Positions 41,059 through 48,123 of a DNA stretch of 64,000 nt are shown here, piece by piece. Within the stretch, counting starts at the first letter, position 1, and each line of letters begins with the position of its first letter. Origin of the DNA: Acidaminobacter sp. JC074 (lineage in GTDB: Bacteria > Bacillota > Clostridia > Peptostreptococcales > Acidaminobacteraceae); contig NZ_VANV01000019.1 of assembly GCF_022496765.1 (NCBI RefSeq), positions 1-64,000 on the forward strand. Direction: 5' to 3'. The position numbers and the translations under genes were made by a program. A model generated the notes under the pieces. It was not told the origin of the DNA and made no database searches. It saw only the letters and a list, made by a program, of their open reading frames with translations.

Positions 41059-42018
41059 CTAGTCCATAAAAGCTTCAAAGTTTTCTATTATTTCTTCACT
41101 GGTTATATAATCTTCTTCACCCACATCCGGGAATGACAGCACTTGTTTTTCATGTAGATCATAAAGTTGATATTCTGCATGAAAACGGACTTCATTAAGT
41201 GCCTCTTCTATAAAGTCTTTAAAAGACAGTTTTACATCATAGACATGATGTACGATGTATTTATCAATGTCAATGTAAGCCGTCATCTTAAACTCATCAA
41301 CAACAACATTGTCCATAAATGTACGCATACCTAAGATCATTTCATCTAATGAAAGATTGTTTTCATAAGTCATCATTTGGTCATCTTGATAAACATAGCT
41401 TGGATACTTTGGTATCATCTCAACAAACTTAGGATCTTTTTCTAGTAGGGTCAATACATCTCCAAAAAACTGATGAACCTGTTCATTAGAAAATGAAATG
41501 ACAAACTTCTTAACCTTGACTTCACCTTCAGGTGTATCGATGACCTCGTCACCTAGATTCACCACATCTTCTTCACCTACAAGAGCTAACCACATTTTCT
41601 TTATTTCTTCTTCAGATGCCTTGGTAAAAGGTGGTTCTGCATATAACTCATTGTCCTCATACTCAGCTAAAGATAAGTATTTGCCCAGAAAAGGTATTCT
41701 AAGATATTCATCTTGACCAGATTTATAGAAAATTGTATCTAGCCCAATGGCGTCATTGCCAAGATACTGTCTTGCTATGACGTCTTCTCCAGAGAACTGG
41801 GCATTTTGCTCATAGACGATCTTGCCTAGAAAATCTTCCAATTCAGGATTATCTTTTACCACTTGATCTGAAAAATCAACTTCTAAAGTCATATCCAGTT
41901 TAGACTGGCCTTGTTCAATTGTCTGTGTCTTTAAACTTGCATCCCTGTAATATTCCAAAGCATCTGTTTGGCATCCTACCAAGAAAACAATTAATATTAA
42001 CCATATCCACTTTTTCAT
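41059..42018 (-). CDS. Lipoprotein of the two-component/ABC exporter locus
   Basis: A 319-residue lipoprotein (lipobox FLVGCQTD, Cys about residue 16) with no enzymatic motif. The body is acidic, beta-rich and resembles the LolA/LppX-like or DUF6612-type lipoprotein folds in general style (QSKLDMTLEVDFSD ... AQFSGEDVIARQYLGND ... GEVKVKKFVISFSNEQVHQFFGDVL). GGAGG precedes the ATG. It lies between the sensor/regulator pair and the ABC genes and may be a sensor partner or a protection protein; not proven. Confidence 0.7.
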   Translation of the reverse strand: MKKWIWLILIVFLVGCQTDALEYYRDASLKTQTIEQGQSKLDMTLEVDFSDQVVKDNPELEDFLGKIVYEQNAQFSGEDVIARQYLGNDAIGLDTIFYKSGQDEYLRIPFLGKYLSLAEYEDNELYAEPPFTKASEEEIKKMWLALVGEEDVVNLGDEVIDTPEGEVKVKKFVISFSNEQVHQFFGDVLTLLEKDPKFVEMIPKYPSYVYQDDQMMTYENNLSLDEMILGMRTFMDNVVVDEFKMTAYIDIDKYIVHHVYDVKLSFKDFIEEALNEVRFHAEYQLYDLHEKQVLSFPDVGEEDYITSEEIIENFEAFMD

Positions 42019-42104
42019 AGTAACCTCCATCTCTTTGAAACCATTGTAGCAAGTTTTTTTTTATATAACATGTACCGAATGTCATTTCTAAACCATGACT
42101 TTTG

Positions 42105-42719
42105 TCACTTTTTCGATTTCAAGACGTGGATTGCTAGCTGCGTCCTATCTCTCAGTTCAAGTTTCGAGAGTGCCTTAGTAATATGATTTTTTACAGTGCC
42201 TTCACCTAAAAAGACCTTTTCAGCAATTTCTTTGTTATTAAGTCCTTCTGCCACCAATAGGCATACTTCTTTTTCTCTTTCTGTCAAAAGGTCCAGATCA
42301 TAGACCTCATTAGGTATTTGGGTAAACTGGTTGACAAGCACCTGCTGGGCTTCACTGGACATCTGAACCCCTCCATCTAGCACCGTTTTAATAGCATCTA
42401 TAATAATTTGTATTTCTGTATCTTTTAACAGATAACCCGAAGCGCCTGCTCTGATAGCATCTGTAATAAATGCTTCATTATGAAATGTTGTCAACATAAT
42501 AACTGGCACACCAGTCATAAGCTTTACAGCCTCAACACCATTCATAACAGGCATCTGAATATCCATTAAAACAACATCCGGTTTATAAACAGACAGCATT
42601 TTTACAGCTTGGTCACCATTTTCGCATAAGCCAACCACATCAATCCCCTGACTTTCAAGAATCATCTTAAGGCCTTGTCTGAAAATCTTTTGGTCATCTA
42701 CTATCATAACTTTAATCAT
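42105..42719 (-). CDS. NarL/LuxR-type response regulator
   Basis: A 204-residue regulator with a complete receiver (MIVDDQ acidic pair, phospho-acceptor in VVLMDIQMPVMNG, Lys in LLKD) and a C-terminal LuxR helix-turn-helix (LTEREKEVCLLVAEGLNNKEIAEKVFLGEGTVKNHITKALSKL). It overlaps the kinase gene by eight bases and likely controls the lipoprotein-ABC exporter genes downstream. Confidence 0.95.
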   Translation of the reverse strand: MIKVMIVDDQKIFRQGLKMILESQGIDVVGLCENGDQAVKMLSVYKPDVVLMDIQMPVMNGVEAVKLMTGVPVIMLTTFHNEAFITDAIRAGASGYLLKDTEIQIIIDAIKTVLDGGVQMSSEAQQVLVNQFTQIPNEVYDLDLLTEREKEVCLLVAEGLNNKEIAEKVFLGEGTVKNHITKALSKLELRDRTQLAIHVLKSKK

Positions 42720-43803
42720 TCTTCACCTCTATATATCCTTTAACAGTAAACCCGTCTTGACCTGATATGTCAACCTTACCATTTAAAGCTTCAATACGCT
42801 CTCGCATCCCTTTGAGACCATAACCTTCATTGATTGTACCTACACCCTGACCATTATCACTAATTTCAAAGCTATACATACCCAGGCCTTCTTTAACCTG
42901 TATGTCAATCTTATCAGCACCGCCATGTCTTATGCTATTGGTCATACATTCCTGGATCAACCTGTACAAGACTTCAAAACAATTCTTATCTTCAATCTCA
43001 TCTGGCAGCTTGTAGTTAACTTCAATGTTCACGCGGTCTCTAAATCTATCAATCATAACATGAATATCTTCTCTAATCATGTCATCTTCATTCCTCAAGG
43101 TTTCCACTACCTGACGAATGGTTTTCATCCCCTGCCTAGCAGACGATTTTGCCTTGATAATCATATCTTTAGCCTGATCTGGCTCTGAATCAATTAAGAG
43201 ACTAGCCATCTCAAGCTCCATAATCAAGGCCATCATATCATGACCAAAGGTATCATGAATGTCTCTGGCAAGCTTGTTCTTTACGGCTAGTCTTGTTAAA
43301 GACTCCAGCTGCTCATTTAAGTCTTTTTGAATCTCTTTTTCCTTCTTGTTTTGATTGATCAAAATCAAAGAAAATACAATTAAAATATGAATAACAAGCA
43401 TAAAAACTATTTCAGAAAGTGTGCCAAGATTTTGCCTATAATAAAAGAGAACACCATAGTTATAAAGTGTTACACCAACAATCAAAGCGCCGATAATCTT
43501 TTGCCACTTATCTTTAACAAGAAGACCAACTTCTAGTAGTAAAATCATCAAGAGCATGTAGACATAGTAGTTGATGACAAAACGTGACAAGCGACTCATC
43601 ATAACAAGTATCATAACATCTATAATTAAAGAAGGTCCTTTAAACTTATCTGCAAGCATAGACCTTATAAAAGGCAGTAGCATGAGCATAATAAACAAGG
43701 TGATCAAGATAATAAACCTTGATCCTACCACGTTTTCTAAAGCTATAAATCCAAGTGCAATCATACCAGTTAAGAGCGTTCTAATCCAAATCCATCTATT
43801 CAT
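42712..43803 (-). CDS. Membrane sensor histidine kinase (HisKA_3 type)
   Basis: A 363-residue kinase. Five or six N-terminal membrane spans with short loops (residues 8-160) suggest a sensor that detects ligands in or near the membrane, as in LiaS/DesK-like kinases. The H box is LARDIHDTFGHDMMALIMELE, and the ATPase has the N box LIQECMTNSIRHGGADKI and G box ISDNGQGVGTINEGYGLKGMRERIEAL. I chose the ATG at 43803 with GGAGG upstream. Partner of the LuxR-type regulator. Confidence 0.93.
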   Translation of the reverse strand: MNRWIWIRTLLTGMIALGFIALENVVGSRFIILITLFIMLMLLPFIRSMLADKFKGPSLIIDVMILVMMSRLSRFVINYYVYMLLMILLLEVGLLVKDKWQKIIGALIVGVTLYNYGVLFYYRQNLGTLSEIVFMLVIHILIVFSLILINQNKKEKEIQKDLNEQLESLTRLAVKNKLARDIHDTFGHDMMALIMELEMASLLIDSEPDQAKDMIIKAKSSARQGMKTIRQVVETLRNEDDMIREDIHVMIDRFRDRVNIEVNYKLPDEIEDKNCFEVLYRLIQECMTNSIRHGGADKIDIQVKEGLGMYSFEISDNGQGVGTINEGYGLKGMRERIEALNGKVDISGQDGFTVKGYIEVKND

Positions 43804-43852
43804 ATAAGCCTCCAATCATATTATCTCAAATAAAGTATATAAAAAAAAGCAC

Positions 43853-44410
43853 TTAAGTGCTTTTAAACAAATGACATCCTTCATAATGATCGTTAACCAT
43901 ACCAATAGCCTGCATGTATGCATATATAATTGTAGGTCCTACAAAGCTAAAGCCACGTTTTTTTAAGTCCTTTGATATTTTCTTTGAAAGCTCAGTCTCA
44001 GCCGGGACTTGGTCTGCATTTTTAAATGCATTTAAAATCGGCTCATGGTCCACATATGACCATAAGTAGTGACTAAAAGAACCGTATTCTTCCTGAATTT
44101 TAAGTATACCCTTCGCATTTTTTATCGTAGATTTTATCTTAAGACGATTTCTAATGATGGCAGCATCCTTCATAAGTTCTTCAACTTTATCATCTCCGTA
44201 ACTTGCAACCTTTTCTATATCAAAGCCATCAAAAGCCTTCTTATAAGCAGCTTGTCTTCTAAGAATAGTAATCCAACTTAAACCGGCTTGAGCCCCTTCT
44301 AAGGTTAAAAACTCAAAGAGTTCCCTATCATCATAGACAGGTTTTCCCCATACTTCGTCATGGTACTTTTCGTATAGTTCATCACCTTCACACCAAAAAC
44401 ATCTATTCAT
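43853..44410 (-). CDS. tag: DNA-3-methyladenine glycosylase I
   Basis: A 185-residue Tag glycosylase that removes 3-methyladenine. The signature MNRCFWCEGDELYEKYHDEVWGKPVYDDRELFEFLTLEGAQAGLSW includes zinc-binding cysteines and the catalytic glutamate region; the second zinc site uses His residues in NDHYEGCHLF. Overlaps the end of the flavoprotein gene by eight bases. Confidence 0.95.
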   Translation of the reverse strand: MNRCFWCEGDELYEKYHDEVWGKPVYDDRELFEFLTLEGAQAGLSWITILRRQAAYKKAFDGFDIEKVASYGDDKVEELMKDAAIIRNRLKIKSTIKNAKGILKIQEEYGSFSHYLWSYVDHEPILNAFKNADQVPAETELSKKISKDLKKRGFSFVGPTIIYAYMQAIGMVNDHYEGCHLFKST

Positions 44411-45587
44411 TACGACTCCTTATATGTCTTGCTGCCATCTTACCACTAGAGAAGGCATACTGGATATTGTAGCCACCCGTATCACCGTCTATATCAACAC
44501 ATTCTCCTATGAAATATAAACCTTCTATATCAGATTCATAAGACTTCTTTTTTAAGGATGTAGTAGCTATGCCACCTGCGGATACCATGGCAATATGTGA
44601 TTTACCGACTTTGGCTATCTGTATTCTATAATTGGTCAAATGATGAATTAAAGCTTTACGATCAGATTTTTTTAATTCACTGACCTTGGTCTCTTTTAAA
44701 CCAAGCAACATTATAACTGCATCTATAAATCGCTGTGGTGCAAATGCTTGAATGACAGTCTTTATCAGTTTTTTTCCATGGTCTTCTAATAATAGTTTAT
44801 CCAACTCTTCTGATGACTTGTTGATAAAGTTTATATGGAGTTCATCACCTGGAAACATATGTCTAGATGCATTTAAGATTACAGGACCACTGTAACCAAA
44901 ATGTGTGACCAGTAAATCACCTGTATAATCACCCATTTTTTTGCCTCTAAAATGACTTATTTGCGCCTCTTTAAAAGACAAACCCATCAAGTCCTTAAAA
45001 TCGTGACTTTCCAAATAAACAGGTGACAGTGCATACCTAAAAGGTTCATAAGACAAACCGAATGCTTTTGCAAACTTTATAGCATCTCCTGTAGAGCCAG
45101 TCTTTGGATAAGAAATACCGCCAGTTGCAACAATCACAGCATTACTCTCATATTTCCCCTTACTTGTTGTAACAATAAAAGTGTTTTCTCTATCTATAGA
45201 AATTACTTCTTCTTTTAAGTTGATTTTAATATCCTTATCAATGTCATCTACGAGTCTATCTATCAGATCTTGAGCATTTAAAGACACGGGAAAAATCTTT
45301 CCGTCCTCACGTTCAAAAGTTTTTAGACCCATTTTGTCCATATCATGAATTAACTCATCATTGGTATAATTCATCAAGGCATGTCTAACAAATCGCCATT
45401 TGTTGTAATGTTTGTCATAAGCCTTTATATCGCCACCATGGCTTAAGTTACACTGGCCTGCACCAGATAACCTTAATTTCATACCTATGGAGTCTTGTTT
45501 TTCTATTAAAAGTACCTTAAGTCCTTTTAGATCACAAGCTGCAGATAGTCCTGCTGGGCCTGAACCGATTATTATTACATCCCACAT
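44403..45587 (-). CDS. BaiN/HI0933-like flavoprotein
   Basis: A 394-residue FAD protein. The dinucleotide-binding start is DVIIIGSGPAGLSAACDL, followed by QDSIGMKLRLSGAGQCNLSHGG, the hallmark of the HI0933/BaiN family (KxxxSGxGRCNxTN). The end VDIDGDTGGYNIQYAFSSGKMAARHI is the second FAD signature. BaiN reduces steroid enones; many homologues have no known substrate. I take the ATG at 45587, nine bases inside the longest frame. Confidence 0.9.
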   Translation of the reverse strand: MWDVIIIGSGPAGLSAACDLKGLKVLLIEKQDSIGMKLRLSGAGQCNLSHGGDIKAYDKHYNKWRFVRHALMNYTNDELIHDMDKMGLKTFEREDGKIFPVSLNAQDLIDRLVDDIDKDIKINLKEEVISIDRENTFIVTTSKGKYESNAVIVATGGISYPKTGSTGDAIKFAKAFGLSYEPFRYALSPVYLESHDFKDLMGLSFKEAQISHFRGKKMGDYTGDLLVTHFGYSGPVILNASRHMFPGDELHINFINKSSEELDKLLLEDHGKKLIKTVIQAFAPQRFIDAVIMLLGLKETKVSELKKSDRKALIHHLTNYRIQIAKVGKSHIAMVSAGGIATTSLKKKSYESDIEGLYFIGECVDIDGDTGGYNIQYAFSSGKMAARHIRSRNE

Positions 45588-45659
45588 AATAGACACGCCT
45601 TTCTTAGACTTTATTGAAAATCACATATGCTTCATTTACAATAGAATAAAGGAGCATGT

Positions 45660-46901
45660 ATGATTGAAAACGAAAATAAAAAACTGATTAATTCATTCAA
45701 AAATGGCCTTGTGCCCGATCGTCATCTAGATTTTCTACTGACTGGTCGCCAAGCGGAAATAGAAGAACTTCAAAGATGCTTTGATCAAACACAAAACGAT
45801 ATAGGTACTATAAAGTTTATCACAGGTCCCTATGGCTCTGGAAAAACTTTTTTACTTGACTACAGCAAGAACATAGCCTTGGATTTAGGCTTTGTTGTCG
45901 CAAAAATTGAAGTCGATTCAAACTTTAAGTTTTACAACTTAGAACAACTGTATTACCATGTTATGCACAACTTATTTGTTCATAACAGTGCCTTATCAAA
46001 GACAACTTTTGAAAATATCTTTGACTTATGGATTAGGAAACTCAAATCTAACAACTACAAACATCATGCCAGTAAAGAAATTCAATATGTCATCTCTGAA
46101 ATCGGTAAATACAACCAATCCTTTGCTCGTGCATTTTTGTCTTATATCAAAGGTAGAATCAACGGCAATAAAGAACTTACTAGTGCCATTGTATCATGGA
46201 TAACAGGAGAAGGTAGTATTCCTTATCAATTAAAAGAACAGGTCCAGATAAAAGGTCGTATCAATCAATCCAACTCCATTGATTTTTTAAAGGCCTTTAC
46301 CAAGTTGATTACCCTACTCGGCTATCAAGGCATGATCATAATGGTAGATGAAATGGATGTCATCATGAACGAGCGTTCTGATATTAGACAGAAATGCTAT
46401 TATAATCTAAGACACCTTATTGATTTAACCATAGGTGGTCAGATACCAAACACTTGCTTTATGTTCAGTGGCAGTCATGACCTTTTTTATTCAGACAAGG
46501 GCATTAAATCCTATGAAGCTCTTAGGCAGAGACTAGGTACTTCTATTGATATGAACCACAGTATCATGCTAGATATCAAACAACCCGTTATGCACCTCAA
46601 ACGACTGCCTTTTGATGTCTTTTATGAACTTGGAGAGAAGCTGACCTATATTTATAAAAAGGTGCATCCTCTCGATTTGCAAATAAGCATTGAATCCTTG
46701 AAAAACTGGGTTTTCTTGACCTATAAGGAACAAGGAAAATCATACGGTGAGATTACAATACGCGAGTTCATCACCAAGTATATAGAAATCATGGACATCA
46801 TTCATCAGAACCCTAAACATCATATATTTAACTCTGAACTTTCGGCTGTAATAACACACGATCAAATCATATACAAAGCAAGCCAACTAAAGAAGGGATG
46901 A
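45660..46901 (+). CDS. Stand-alone BrxD-like (DUF2791) ATP-binding protein
   Basis: A 413-residue AAA-type ATPase resembling the BREX ATP-binding protein family DUF2791/BrxD. The start INSFKNGLVPDRHLDFLLTGRQAEIEEL and Walker A FITGPYGSGKTF (residues 54-64) are family-typical, followed by VVAKIEVDSNFKFYNLEQLYYHVM. Walker B is IIMVDEMDVI (226-235) and a sensor-like FMFSGSHDLFYSD precedes SYEALRQRL. No pglZ, brxL, methyltransferase or other BREX gene is near. It is the only plus-strand gene between 5 and 61 kb and is preceded by AAGGAGC. Role unknown; defence or DNA-associated activity is inference from the family. Confidence 0.75.
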   Translation: MIENENKKLINSFKNGLVPDRHLDFLLTGRQAEIEELQRCFDQTQNDIGTIKFITGPYGSGKTFLLDYSKNIALDLGFVVAKIEVDSNFKFYNLEQLYYHVMHNLFVHNSALSKTTFENIFDLWIRKLKSNNYKHHASKEIQYVISEIGKYNQSFARAFLSYIKGRINGNKELTSAIVSWITGEGSIPYQLKEQVQIKGRINQSNSIDFLKAFTKLITLLGYQGMIIMVDEMDVIMNERSDIRQKCYYNLRHLIDLTIGGQIPNTCFMFSGSHDLFYSDKGIKSYEALRQRLGTSIDMNHSIMLDIKQPVMHLKRLPFDVFYELGEKLTYIYKKVHPLDLQISIESLKNWVFLTYKEQGKSYGEITIREFITKYIEIMDIIHQNPKHHIFNSELSAVITHDQIIYKASQLKKG

Positions 46902-46920
46902 TATTAATCATCCTTCTTTT
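46891..46920. terminator. Bidirectional terminator shared by convergent genes
   Basis: AGAAGGGATGAT pairs with ATCATCC-TTCT (one bulged base), and both strands exit into T. It covers the stop codons of both the BrxD-like gene and cvfB, which end two bases apart. Confidence 0.75.
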
Positions 46921-47740
46921 CTATATAATCTTCATATATTTCAATTTTATTGTTTTTCATAAGTCTGCCTAAGGCACGCTTAAATGCCTTTTTGCTCATC
47001 TGAAACTCTGCTTTAATAGCTTCAGGAGATGATTTATCATGGTAATAAAGCTTACCACCTTGACTTAAAAGCCTCGAGTAGATTTTTTCTGCATCCACAG
47101 ACATTTGATCTGCTACCAGTTTTCTAGTTGCCAAGTCTATCTTCTTGTCTTCTCTAACTCTAATAACTCTAAGATCGATTGTATCTCCCATCTCGAAGTT
47201 TTCGAAATACTCATTTTTAGGAATCATACCTACATACTTGTTGTCTACTGCAACAAATACACCAACTTCTGGATTAATCCTTATAATGGTACCTGTTACT
47301 TGATCATTGGCTTTATACTCATGATCTGTAGATAGGTGATCATAAACCCTAGGTGTTGCACAAAGTCGTTCTGATTTATCTATATAGATGTAGAATAAAT
47401 AAGATTTACCCTTCTTTAAGTTCATACCCATTTCTTTTAAAGGCACAAACAAATCTCTCTGTAAACCGATTTCAACAAAAGCACCAAACTCAACGATTTC
47501 TTTAACTTTTAAAACAGCCAGCTCACCAACTGTTGCAAGCGGTGTCTTCATTGTTGCAACCAAGCGATCTTTTGTGTCCTTGTATAAAAAGACCATGACC
47601 TCATCATATACTTCTACATCACCAATTACTTCACCGAAAGGTAGTAGTACAGCATTTTCCTCATCTTCTCTTTTAATAAAGAAGCCACCTTGACTCTTTC
47701 CAACAATCGTTAATAGTTGAAACTCACCTAATTTATACAT
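46904..47740 (-). CDS. cvfB: CvfB/YitL-like S1 RNA-binding protein
   Basis: A 278-residue protein with three S1/OB-fold domains (residues about 5-60, 65-135, 145-210) and a C-terminal winged helix (SSPEAIKAEFQMSKKAFKRALGRLMKNNKIEI). This is the architecture of CvfB, an RNA-binding regulator of virulence and stress genes in Staphylococcus, also known as YitL. Two adjacent ATGs; the second (47740) is better spaced from GGAG. Confidence 0.9.
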   Translation of the reverse strand: MYKLGEFQLLTIVGKSQGGFFIKREDEENAVLLPFGEVIGDVEVYDEVMVFLYKDTKDRLVATMKTPLATVGELAVLKVKEIVEFGAFVEIGLQRDLFVPLKEMGMNLKKGKSYLFYIYIDKSERLCATPRVYDHLSTDHEYKANDQVTGTIIRINPEVGVFVAVDNKYVGMIPKNEYFENFEMGDTIDLRVIRVREDKKIDLATRKLVADQMSVDAEKIYSRLLSQGGKLYYHDKSSPEAIKAEFQMSKKAFKRALGRLMKNNKIEIYEDYIEKKDD

Positions 47741-47749
47741 CATAAACTC

Positions 47750-48115
47750 CTATTCTAGTATCCTTATAACATCCCCAATAAGTAGATCCACCTGGTGGTT
47801 ATCAAGAGGAAGTGTAAGGTAGTGAATGGCGCCACACGCCATTGCCTCAAATGCCTTTTTATTCTCGCCTTCTTCTACCATAACGACAATTTTTGCATCT
47901 TTATTATAATCCATTATCCTTCTTAATGTACTTAAGCCATCATACATGGACATATTCAAACTCATGATCAAAAGGTCTGGCATTACTTCTACATATTTAT
48001 GATAAACATGTAAACCATTTTTTGCTTCACCGACTACGTTTAATCCCTTTTGTTCTAATATACGTCTTAACTTCTTGCGAGATACTATATCCTCATCTGC
48101 AACAACAATTCGCAT
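47750..48115 (-). CDS. Pseudo-receiver domain protein lacking the phospho-acceptor
   Basis: A 121-residue single CheY-like fold. The acidic pair is present in VADEDI, but the phospho-acceptor Asp is Ser52 (PDLLIMSLNMSMYDG where CheY has MDxxMP). The switch Ser/Thr is replaced by Val80, and the conserved Lys is Leu102 (YLTLPL where CheY has VKPF). It is preserved at full length and begins 8 bases after the CheA-like kinase gene, so it is not decaying. It should bind a partner constitutively or respond without phosphorylation. Confidence 0.85.
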   Translation of the reverse strand: MRIVVADEDIVSRKKLRRILEQKGLNVVGEAKNGLHVYHKYVEVMPDLLIMSLNMSMYDGLSTLRRIMDYNKDAKIVVMVEEGENKKAFEAMACGAIHYLTLPLDNHQVDLLIGDVIRILE

Positions 48116-48123
48116 AATTACTC

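Noticed and set aside
45660-46901. A full BREX defence island
   Set aside because: Only the BrxD-like ATPase is present; the surrounding genes are a flavoprotein, tag and cvfB.
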